In this document: piece after piece, positions 57,048-64,000 of the stretch
Layout of the letters: every line of letters begins with the position of its first letter
Position numbering within the stretch: position 1 is the first letter of the stretch
NCBI GenBank assembly: GCA_013349405.1
Contig: DUZS01000018.1
Span: 1 to 64,000 of the forward strand
Reading direction: 5' to 3'
DNA from: Desulfuromonadales bacterium
GTDB lineage: Bacteria > Desulfobacterota > Desulfuromonadia > Geobacterales > Pseudopelobacteraceae
DNA: 64,000 nt
The notes under the pieces: generated by a model
What the model was told of the DNA's origin: nothing
Databases searched by the model: none
The model's input: only the letters and a program-made list of their open reading frames with translations
Position numbers and translations under genes: made by a program

Positions 57048-58865
57048 TCATGTCCGCTTGAAAATCTTCTGCAGCTCGGCCAGCGTCACCACATGCGAAA
57101 CCGGTCGGCCATGCGGACAACTGGCGGCGAAATCGGTCTGATCCATCTGCTGCAGCAGCTCCTTTATCTGCCGGTTGTCAAGCAGATGGACACCGCGAAT
57201 AACGGAGTGGCAGGCAATACGGGAGAGGAGGCCGTCCAGAGCGTCAGTAAATGCGGCGCTGGTACCGAAACTCATCAGGTCGGCGAGTATATCGCGGATG
57301 AGAAGGAGCGGGTTTTTCCGGGCAACAATGCGGGGGGCTGCCGAAACCATAAGTGTCGTGCCGCCAAACGGTTCCAGCTCAAAACCGATGCCCGCCAGAT
57401 CGGCATTGAACCTGACAGCAACCGCCACCTCGCTGAACGACAGCTCTATCGTTTCGGGAAACAGCAGCCGTTGTGACTCGATGCTGCCGCTCTGGCACTG
57501 CTGTTTCAGGCGTTGGTAGGCAACCCGTTCACTGGCGGCGTGCTGGTCAATGACAACCAGTTCCGTGTCACTCTGGCAGAGGATATATTCGCTGTGAAAC
57601 TGGCCGATAACGGCAAGCGAGGAGAAATAGCCGGTTGCTTGTGGCGGCGAATGCGGCGGTTCCGCCTCAAAGGGGGTCACCGGTTCGCGTACCGTCTCAT
57701 GAGGACGGCTCGGCACGCCTGATGGCTCACCCGTGACCGGAAATTGCTGTGGAAACACGCGTTCGCGTGTCGGCATGGCCAATGAGGCCTGCGCCGCTGC
57801 CGCAATGCGCTCACGGTATGCCTGCCCGGTTGTTTCCTTCGGGATGCTGTTCGCCATAGACGGAGACGGCAGCCATGGAGACCGGCTGAGCACCTCCTCT
57901 ACAGCCCCCTGAAGTGCATCGTGGACCACAGATTGCCGTCTGAAGCGTACTTCGTGCTTGGTCGGGTGAACATTTACATCCACTTCCCCCGGTGGCAGCT
58001 TGATAAAGAGTGCGACGACCGGATAGCGACCCCGGTCGATGACACCGCGATACGCCTGCATGACGGCATGCTGCACAACCTTGTCGCGAATAAACCTGCC
58101 ATTAATGTAGGTAAAAATTGCTTGTGTGCCGGAGCGCACCAGTGATGGAGCGGAGATAAAGCCTGAAATGGTTGCGTACTCACCACCCCCTGTGACCGGG
58201 TACAGATGCTGGGAACTTTCCCTGCCGACAACCTGGGCCAGACGCCGCTGGAGGTCACTCTGCTGCAAGCGCAGCAACTCACGTCCATCACTCGTACAGG
58301 TAAACGAGACATCAGGTCGTGACACCGCCATGCGGGCCACGACGTCACCAACGTGGCCGGTTTCGGTTTCAGCACTCTTCAGAAACTTGAGGCGGGCCGG
58401 CAGATTAAAAAAGAGCTGTTCCACACAGATAACGGTTCCGGTCGGCATACCGCAGGCACGCACATCACGCACCTTTCCGCCTTCAATGATTATTTCGCTC
58501 CCTTCCAGCGAACCGGTTTCGCGGGTCGTCAGAGAAAAACGGGAGACCGAGGCGATTGAAGGAAGCGCCTCGCCACGAAAACCGAGCGTTAAAATACTCT
58601 CTAAATCGCTGTCTACCTTGATTTTACTGGTGGCGTGGCGCTCCAGCGAAAGAAGCGCATCCTCGCGCGACATGCCATGACCATTATCGGTAACGCATAT
58701 TTTCCGTCGGCCGCCAGCGCTGATTTCTACAGAGATCTCCGTTGCACCGGCATCGAGAGAATTTTCGATTAACTCCTTTATAACCGACGCCGGACGTTCG
58801 ACGACTTCGCCGGCAGCAATTTTGTTTGTGAGTGTTTCGGGAAGAATTGAGATGCGCTGAGACAT
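57048..58865 (-). CDS. mutL: DNA mismatch repair protein MutL
   Basis: 605 residues from MSQRISILPETLTNKIAAGEVVERPASVIKELIENSLDAG, after GGAGCTCTC; the listed start is 21 codons earlier and overlaps a terminator. The GHKL ATPase has ENSLDAGATEI, CVTDNGHGMSREDALLSLERHATSKI and TLGFRGEALPSIASV. The C-terminal dimerisation half has GQFHSEYILCQSDTELVVIDQHAASERVAYQRL. CHSVIRGVHLL and CPHGRPVSH at the end are conserved. It joins MutS to downstream repair steps. Confidence 0.96.
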   Translation of the reverse strand: MSQRISILPETLTNKIAAGEVVERPASVIKELIENSLDAGATEISVEISAGGRRKICVTDNGHGMSREDALLSLERHATSKIKVDSDLESILTLGFRGEALPSIASVSRFSLTTRETGSLEGSEIIIEGGKVRDVRACGMPTGTVICVEQLFFNLPARLKFLKSAETETGHVGDVVARMAVSRPDVSFTCTSDGRELLRLQQSDLQRRLAQVVGRESSQHLYPVTGGGEYATISGFISAPSLVRSGTQAIFTYINGRFIRDKVVQHAVMQAYRGVIDRGRYPVVALFIKLPPGEVDVNVHPTKHEVRFRRQSVVHDALQGAVEEVLSRSPWLPSPSMANSIPKETTGQAYRERIAAAAQASLAMPTRERVFPQQFPVTGEPSGVPSRPHETVREPVTPFEAEPPHSPPQATGYFSSLAVIGQFHSEYILCQSDTELVVIDQHAASERVAYQRLKQQCQSGSIESQRLLFPETIELSFSEVAVAVRFNADLAGIGFELEPFGGTTLMVSAAPRIVARKNPLLLIRDILADLMSFGTSAAFTDALDGLLSRIACHSVIRGVHLLDNRQIKELLQQMDQTDFAASCPHGRPVSHVVTLAELQKIFKRT

Positions 58866-58883
58866 GAGAGCTCCGGCTCTGTA

Positions 58884-58917
58884 CGAAAAAAGAGCGGATA
58901 ATTCCGCTCTTTTTTCG
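58884..58917. terminator. Terminator between the zinc-ribbon gene and mutL
   Basis: CGAAAAAAGAGCGGA and TCCGCTCTTTTTTCG form a 14-15 bp stem with A/T tracts on both sides, in the gap between the zinc-ribbon gene and mutL. It probably ends the prmA-rsmE-zinc-ribbon transcript, so mutL would need its own promoter. Confidence 0.8.
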
Positions 58918-58942
58918 TTGAGATTCAAATAATTGAAACACG

Positions 58943-59500
58943 TTATGAGGAACTTTTTTCTTTCATGTCCTCGAAGAAGGAGTCAAAATCATCTGCTCCG
59001 GCCTCATCTCCGGAAGGTACCGGTGGGTCAGGAGAATCGTCCCAGGAGAAGCTGTCAAAATCGAAGTCACCCGTTCCTGCTGAAGAGGATGCCGGTGGCT
59101 CCGCAGAGACCTGGGCAGCAAACGAAGGCACCTCAGGCTGCGGAGTCGATTCCAGAAGATCGCCGAACATATCATCCTCGAATGTCGTTTTGTTTGACTG
59201 ATCTGCAGCAGGTACCGGTTCATCAAAGTTAAATGGATCATCAGCGGGCTGAGTAGAAAGAGTTGAATCGTCCGGCAGATCAAAAGAAAAAATATCGTCA
59301 TGTATTTCCGGCGCCGTATGCATTTCATCGGGCGAACTTTCGTTCGGTCGGGATTCCTCTGCAAAATTTTCTTTAGCTTCCTGCGGGAGAACCAAAGAGC
59401 GTATTGAATACGTCTGTTTGTAACCTCTCAGGTCGACGGCACACTTCTTACAGCTGTCATAATATTCAAAGCTATTGAATCCGCATTTAGGACATTTCAT
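58943..59500 (-). CDS. Acidic zinc-ribbon protein of unknown function
   Basis: 185 residues. The N-terminus is a zinc ribbon: MKCPKCGFNSFEYYDSCKKCAVDL (CxxC, CxxC). The remaining 140 residues are low-complexity, rich in D, E, S and P (DDIFSFDLPDD, FEDDMFGDLLES, DFDFDSFSWDD, DDFDSFFEDMKEK), probably disordered. Zinc-ribbon plus acidic tail proteins of this kind are common in Deltaproteobacteria. Role unknown. It lies between rsmE and mutL. Confidence 0.7.
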   Translation of the reverse strand: MKCPKCGFNSFEYYDSCKKCAVDLRGYKQTYSIRSLVLPQEAKENFAEESRPNESSPDEMHTAPEIHDDIFSFDLPDDSTLSTQPADDPFNFDEPVPAADQSNKTTFEDDMFGDLLESTPQPEVPSFAAQVSAEPPASSSAGTGDFDFDSFSWDDSPDPPVPSGDEAGADDFDSFFEDMKEKSSS

Positions 59501-59511
59501 CTACGGCTCCT

Positions 59512-60249
59512 TCACATATCGCCCCATGTATACTGCATTACCGCAAGAATAGCAATACTTGCCGTTTCGGTTCTGAGTATCCTCGCGCCAAGTGAAACCG
59601 CTTGAAAACCGTGCTGAGAGAAGTGCTCCACCTCAAGAGGATCAAAGCCACCTTCCGGCCCGATCGCCACAATAACCGAGGAGGGCTTTCCACAGGCAGA
59701 AAGGGTCTCTCTTAACGAACGGTCCTTCTCACCCTCCCACAGAAGCAGGCGCAGTTCGTGACCGGTGTCTCTGGCAACTTCAACTGCACCGGGGCTCCAG
59801 GTGACCTCCGGAACGTCAGAACGTCCGCACTGCCGGGCGGCTTCTGCAGCAATTCTATGCCATCGTTCCAGCTTACCAGCCTGTTGATCATCTCGAATTC
59901 TGGCAACGGAACGACGCCCTCCAAACAGCCGGAAATCGTGCGCTCCGAGTTCGGTTCCCTTCTGCAGAATCAAGTCAATTTTGTCCCCTTTGGGGAGCGC
60001 CTGACAGATAGTAATCTGTGGAGCGTCGGTCCCGGCGGCGGCAACGATAGCAGTAATCATAACTTCTACCCGATCATGTGCAACTTCCTTGATCGTGCCG
60101 GAGTACACTACGCCTTTTTCATCAGCCAATTGCACCACATCGCCGATGCCAAGGCGAAGTACCCGGATCATGTGATTGTAGATGCCGCCATCAAAAGATG
60201 CAGACCCGGCGCAGATTGAGCGCGAATGAATCATAAAGCGGCGCACACT
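59512..60249 (-). CDS. rsmE: 16S rRNA m3U1498 methyltransferase
   Basis: About 245 residues from MSVRRFMIHSRSICAG. The PUA-like N-terminus ends near ALPKGDKIDLILQKGTELG; the SPOUT knot has IVAIGPEGGFDPLEVEHFSQHGFQAVSLGARILRTETASIAIL, the RsmE signature. It methylates U1498 in the 30S subunit. The start is next to the prmA stop (TGAGTAATG), so the pair is coupled. Confidence 0.95.
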   Translation of the reverse strand, partial: SVRRFMIHSRSICAGSASFDGGIYNHMIRVLRLGIGDVVQLADEKGVVYSGTIKEVAHDRVEVMITAIVAAAGTDAPQITICQALPKGDKIDLILQKGTELGAHDFRLFGGRRSVARIRDDQQAGKLERWHRIAAEAARQCGRSDVPEVTWSPGAVEVARDTGHELRLLLWEGEKDRSLRETLSACGKPSSVIVAIGPEGGFDPLEVEHFSQHGFQAVSLGARILRTETASIAILAVMQYTWGDM

Positions 60250-60251
60250 CA

Positions 60252-61178
60252 TTACTCGTGACCCTTCACATAGAGCATGGCGACCCATTCACCGTCGAAA
60301 ACGGTCCGGATGTATTTGAGCTGATGAGTAGCAAATCCGTGGCGGACCAACGGCTCTTTCTCCGCAAGAATACCAGAGAGAATCAATGACCCTCCCGGAC
60401 AAAGCCGCTCCGCAAGAGACGGTGCGAGTCGCACCAGCTCTTCCGCGAGAATGTTTGCCAGAATAATATCGAAATTTTCCGTCAGGGCTTCAAGCGGTGT
60501 CGTTCCGCACTCAACGCGATCAGACATGTCATTCAGCGCCAGATTTTCTCGAGCAACTTCAACGGCATCCGGGTCGACATCAAGCGCAAGAATTCTTCCG
60601 GCACCGAGTAAATTGGCAGCAATGGCAAGAATACCGGAGCCGGTACCAAGATCAAGAAGTGACGGCACCGTCAGAAGCGGACAGTTATCCATTACTGATT
60701 CCAACAATTCAAGGCAGAGCCGCGTCGTTTCATGACCACCAGTACCAAAGGCCATCCCCGGATCAATGCGGATGACAAGATCACCAGGCAACTCCGGCGC
60801 ATCTTCCCAGGTAGGCACAATCAGGAGGTGTTTACCGACTCTCAGAGGCTTAAAATGAACCTTCCAGCTGCTGCTCCAGTCTTCAGCATTCACGGCGCTG
60901 AGCGTAGGAGTTGGAAAGGAGGCTTCCGGATGACGAAGTGCTAGCGCCGCCATAAAAGCCTCAAGCTCACGCATGTGAGGTGCAGAATCATATTCTGCAG
61001 GCAGATATGCTTTTATGACGACACGAACAGAATCCGGTATTTCGCTCGTGGAAAAAGCGTCTACAGAGAGGTTGTCAACGCAGACGCCGTTGCCGGTCAA
61101 CTGTGTGAGAAAATCTGCAACTGTTTCTGAGAATTCTTCAGGGACATCGCACGCAATTTCAAGCCAGGAATCAGTCAT
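60252..61178 (-). CDS. prmA: Ribosomal protein L11 methyltransferase
   Basis: 308 residues. Motifs: LRVGKHLLIVPTWEDAPELPGDLVIRIDPGMAFGTGGHETTRLCLELLE, then LLDLGTGSGILAIAANLLGAGRILALDVDPDAVEVARENLALN and FDIILANILAEELVRLAPSLAERL (NILA catalytic region). It trimethylates L11 with SAM. prmA-rsmE is a conserved pair. Confidence 0.95.
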   Translation of the reverse strand: MTDSWLEIACDVPEEFSETVADFLTQLTGNGVCVDNLSVDAFSTSEIPDSVRVVIKAYLPAEYDSAPHMRELEAFMAALALRHPEASFPTPTLSAVNAEDWSSSWKVHFKPLRVGKHLLIVPTWEDAPELPGDLVIRIDPGMAFGTGGHETTRLCLELLESVMDNCPLLTVPSLLDLGTGSGILAIAANLLGAGRILALDVDPDAVEVARENLALNDMSDRVECGTTPLEALTENFDIILANILAEELVRLAPSLAERLCPGGSLILSGILAEKEPLVRHGFATHQLKYIRTVFDGEWVAMLYVKGHE

Positions 61179-61417
61179 CTGTACACTCTATACATGAAGT
61201 CAGTTGCGGGAAAGAAAGGTAGCAGACGCGCGGAGCGGTGACAATAAAAATATCCTTATCTTGAAATGAGCACTCAACAATACCTGTCGCATCATTTACG
61301 GGGTGTACTAAAAAGTGAGCCGTTTCCTGACTTCTTCCTATGCGGTGGAACTGTATTTTCGCCATCATCTATGATAGTATCTTTCCGCCTGTAACTCTTC
61401 CGCATAGGAGCGCCCCC

Positions 61418-61750
61418 ATGAAGTATATCTTTTTGTTTCTTGCCATCACGGTTGTCACGGTCAGCGGCTGCGCCATGTTCACTGCCTGGAAAAGCATTCC
61501 GCCACCCGGCGGCTGTGACCAGTGCCATACCCTGCCGATCAGTGCCAACTGGCAGGCGATGTATCAGCCGACCAACGTTTCGGATGAGCGCGGTCGCCTC
61601 CCTTTCCAGACACCGGAGTACAATCAGCCGAACCTTGGCGGCCGGAAATCTCCTCTGGATGCGAAAAAAGTTGAAGAAAAAGCATGTTTTGACTGCCACA
61701 ATGCTCCCACAAAATCGCATAAAGATCTGAAAGGGCGCTTTCATCACTAA
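61418..61750 (+). CDS. Small lipoprotein cytochrome c with two heme sites
   Basis: 110 residues from [18 protein letters not shown]; the ORF-track start 26 codons earlier is rejected because GGAG stands just before this ATG. VSGC is a lipobox. CDQCH near residue 33 and CFDCH near 90 are heme c sites, so a diheme periplasmic or outer-membrane electron carrier is likely. It precedes acnA by 40 bases on the same strand. Confidence 0.85.
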   Translation: MKYIFLFLAITVVTVSGCAMFTAWKSIPPPGGCDQCHTLPISANWQAMYQPTNVSDERGRLPFQTPEYNQPNLGGRKSPLDAKKVEEKACFDCHNAPTKSHKDLKGRFHH

Positions 61751-61790
61751 CCGGCACCAACCCACTCTAAATGTTTACAGGAGACCGCTT

Positions 61791-64000
61791 ATGTCACTCG
61801 ACTCATTTAAATCGGCACAGACTCTTACGGTAGACAACCGTTCCTACCGGATATTTTCTCTCGCTGCGCTCCAGCGGGCGGTGCCCGGCGATATCGCCCG
61901 GCTCCCCTTTTCCCTGAAAATCCTGTTGGAAAACCTGCTGCGCCATGAAGATGGCCAGACCGTTACAACCGATGACATCACGGCATTCGGGTCGTGGCTC
62001 GATACACGCACTTCTACGAGGGAGATCGCCTTCAGCCCGGGCCGGGTGTTGATGCAGGATTTTACCGGCGTTCCTGCCGTTGCCGACCTTGCGGCGCTGC
62101 GAAATGCGGTCGCGCGGGCGGGCGGTGACCCGGCGGTGATCAATCCGCTGATTCCGGTTGACCTGGTCATCGATCACTCGGTACAGGTAGACAGTTTCGG
62201 CAACTCAGATGCCTTTGCTGTCAACGTCGCCTGCGAAATGGAACGCAACCGCGAGCGCTACGCCTTTCTGCGCTGGGGGCAGAATGCGCTACACAACTTT
62301 CGCGTCGTGCCACCGGGAACCGGCATCTGCCATCAGGTGAATCTTGAGTATCTGGCACAGGTGGTCTGGCAGGAACAATCCGGCTCATCGGATCCGCTCG
62401 CCTATCCCGATACCTTGCTCGGAACCGACAGCCATACCACCATGATCAACGGCCTCGGCGTACTCGGCTGGGGAGTCGGCGGTATCGAGGCCGAAGCTGC
62501 CATGCTCGGCCAGGCGGTCTCCATGCTGATACCGGAAGTCGTCGGTGTGCGCCTGACCGGGGATCTCAAAGCGGGAGTTACCGCCACTGATCTGGTGCTG
62601 TCGATCACGGAACTGCTGCGCAAGGTCGGGGTGGTCGGTAAATTTGTCGAGTTTTTCGGCCTGGGACTGGACGGGCTGTCACTTGCCGACCGTGCCACCA
62701 TTGCCAACATGGCTCCTGAATATGGCGCAACCTGCGGCTTTTTCCCGGTTGACGCCGAAACGATCGCCTACCTGCGCTTTACCGGGCGGGATGATGACAC
62801 CACCGCTCTCGTTGAAGCCTACTGCCGTGCCCAGGGAATCTGGCGTGATGCCGCCACGCAGGAACCGCTGTTCAGTCAGGTAGTCGCGCTTGACCTCGGC
62901 ACAGTTGTCCCCTGTATTGCCGGGCCCCGGCGCCCGCAGGACCGGGTGCCGCTGACCAACCTCCCGCAGGTTTCCGCCGCAACGCTGCCCGCCGGAGAGG
63001 AACAGCTGCAGGTGCCGCTTGCCGGGTCGGACTCAGGATTGGCACATGGCGCGGTTGTTATTGCCGCCATCACCTCCTGCACCAACACCTCCAACCCCGG
63101 AGTCATGCTGGCGGCGGGGCTGCTGGCCCAAAAAGCGGTGGCCGCGGGACTGAGCGTCAAGCCATGGGTCAAAACATCGCTGGCGCCCGGGTCAAAGGTC
63201 GTCATGACGTATCTGGAGCAGTCAGGAGTATATGCTTCTCTGGTGCAGCTCGGCTTTGATCTGGTCGGCTACGGCTGTACTACCTGCATCGGCAATTCCG
63301 GGCCGCTCCCCGAGGCCATTGATGCCGCCATTCAGAGCGGCAATCTTGCCGTTTCAGCAGTTCTCTCCGGCAATCGTAATTTTGAAGGGCGCATTCATCC
63401 ACAGGTCAAACAGAGCTGGCTCGCCTCACCCCCCCTGGTTGTGGCCTTCGCCCTGGCCGGCACCACCAGGATTGACCTGACCAGCCAGCCGCTCGGAGTC
63501 GGCCGGAACGGGCAGCCGGTGTACCTGCGCGACATCTGGCCGTCGGTAGAGGAGATTTCCGCTCAGCAGAGCAATATTGCTCCGGAGATATTCCGCCAGG
63601 GGTATGCCGATGTTTATAGCGGCACCGACGAATGGCGACAGCTGCCGATCGGCACGAGCGCCACCTACCCGTGGGAGCCCGCCTCAACCTATGTCAAGGA
63701 GCCGCCGTTTTTTGGAGAGGATCGATCCGGTGCAGAGGCAAAGCTGCCGGGAAAAATGCGCATTCTCGCGCTGCTCGGCGATTCCATCACCACCGACCAT
63801 ATCTCACCGGCCGGCTCGATCCGCACGGCAAGCCCGGCGGGACGCTATCTGCAGCAGCAGGGGGTTGCCGTCAGCGACTTCAACTCATACGGCTCGCGGC
63901 GCGGCAATCATGAAGTCATGATGCGCGGAACCTTTGCCAATACCCGACTGCGCAATGAAATAGCTCCGCAGCATGACGGGGGCTATACGCGGCACTTTCC
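61791..64000 (+). CDS. acnA: Aconitate hydratase A, partial (3' end beyond window)
   Basis: Not in the ORF track because no stop occurs before the edge; 736 codons are visible. It starts [20 protein letters not shown], after AGGAGACCGCTT. AcnA/IRP-type landmarks: [15 protein letters not shown], then [90 protein letters not shown] and [14 protein letters not shown] (cluster cysteines), and [17 protein letters not shown] near the cut. It interconverts citrate and isocitrate in the TCA cycle. Confidence 0.95.
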   Translation, partial: MSLDSFKSAQTLTVDNRSYRIFSLAALQRAVPGDIARLPFSLKILLENLLRHEDGQTVTTDDITAFGSWLDTRTSTREIAFSPGRVLMQDFTGVPAVADLAALRNAVARAGGDPAVINPLIPVDLVIDHSVQVDSFGNSDAFAVNVACEMERNRERYAFLRWGQNALHNFRVVPPGTGICHQVNLEYLAQVVWQEQSGSSDPLAYPDTLLGTDSHTTMINGLGVLGWGVGGIEAEAAMLGQAVSMLIPEVVGVRLTGDLKAGVTATDLVLSITELLRKVGVVGKFVEFFGLGLDGLSLADRATIANMAPEYGATCGFFPVDAETIAYLRFTGRDDDTTALVEAYCRAQGIWRDAATQEPLFSQVVALDLGTVVPCIAGPRRPQDRVPLTNLPQVSAATLPAGEEQLQVPLAGSDSGLAHGAVVIAAITSCTNTSNPGVMLAAGLLAQKAVAAGLSVKPWVKTSLAPGSKVVMTYLEQSGVYASLVQLGFDLVGYGCTTCIGNSGPLPEAIDAAIQSGNLAVSAVLSGNRNFEGRIHPQVKQSWLASPPLVVAFALAGTTRIDLTSQPLGVGRNGQPVYLRDIWPSVEEISAQQSNIAPEIFRQGYADVYSGTDEWRQLPIGTSATYPWEPASTYVKEPPFFGEDRSGAEAKLPGKMRILALLGDSITTDHISPAGSIRTASPAGRYLQQQGVAVSDFNSYGSRRGNHEVMMRGTFANTRLRNEIAPQHDGGYTRHF

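Noticed and set aside
1-64000. CRISPR arrays, transposases, rRNA genes and prophage structural genes
   Set aside because: Looked for repeats with regular spacing and for family motifs on both strands; none seen. The repeats found are REP-like or palindromic, not CRISPR.

Overview
The window looks like chromosome of a Geobacterales bacterium (Geobacter, Pelobacter or Trichlorobacter type; genus not resolved). The reasons are the gene order topA-dprA-LysM-cpoB-like and dnaB-pilB-like-pilT-moaC, lipoprotein c-type cytochromes, two tandem GEMM-type (probably cGAMP-sensing) riboswitches upstream of a cytochrome gene, a large NAD-glutamate dehydrogenase, and B12-dependent mutase parts with MeaB. 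Genes are mostly ordinary core genes, with three accessory patches of lower G+C.

Layout. 1-4.6 kb: accessory edge with a partial ImmA-like protease, an attC-like inverted repeat, a Sel1-repeat protein, a remnant of a DNA methyltransferase, and a YwgA/HD-domain gene pair. 4.6-16.2 kb: core genes topA, dprA, a LysM protein, a CpoB-like lipoprotein, a U32 peptidase, dnaB, a PilB-like protein without Walker A, pilT and moaC. 16.2-20.8 kb: a DEAD-box helicase behind a leader terminator, then two tandem riboswitches (each with its own terminator) that sandwich a short palindromic repeat and control a DUF5666/cytochrome c lipoprotein. 20.8-27.8 kb: RNase P RNA, a zinc-ribbon protein, Nif3-like protein, tRNA(CAU), EfpL (YeiP-type EF-P), QueF, YtxH and NAD-GDH. 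27.9-31.5 kb: an AAA/PD-(D/E)XK protein and two crotonase-fold proteins around a stand-alone B12-binding mutase subunit.

31.5-42.5 kb is the most notable region. On the minus strand one apparent operon runs hsdM-hsdS-cyclase A-TM effector-cyclase B-(AlbA_2 remnant)-AlbA_2 protein-hsdR, with overlapping stop/start codons. The two class III nucleotide cyclase-like proteins flank a membrane protein that looks like a Pycsar effector (PycTM). I read this as a Pycsar-type anti-phage module with two cyclases, nested in a type I restriction-modification operon. Cyclase B keeps both metal-binding aspartates but lacks the Asn/Arg pair that cyclase A has, which suggests a heterodimer.

42.5-53.2 kb: a sirtuin with an orphan tungstate-type permease; a cobalamin riboswitch controlling the cobalt transporter cbiMNQO followed by hldD; a solitary HicB; PilZ; MeaB; a DUF948/YtxH pair; an MltD-type lytic transglycosylase and a TPR membrane protein. 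53.2-61.2 kb (minus): prmA-rsmE-zinc ribbon and mutL-[DUF4143 ATPase]-miaA-hfq-DUF512 protein, where hfq carries an apparent one-base frameshift. 61.4-64 kb: a small diheme cytochrome lipoprotein and the first part of aconitase acnA, cut by the window end. No transposase, CRISPR array or rRNA was seen.
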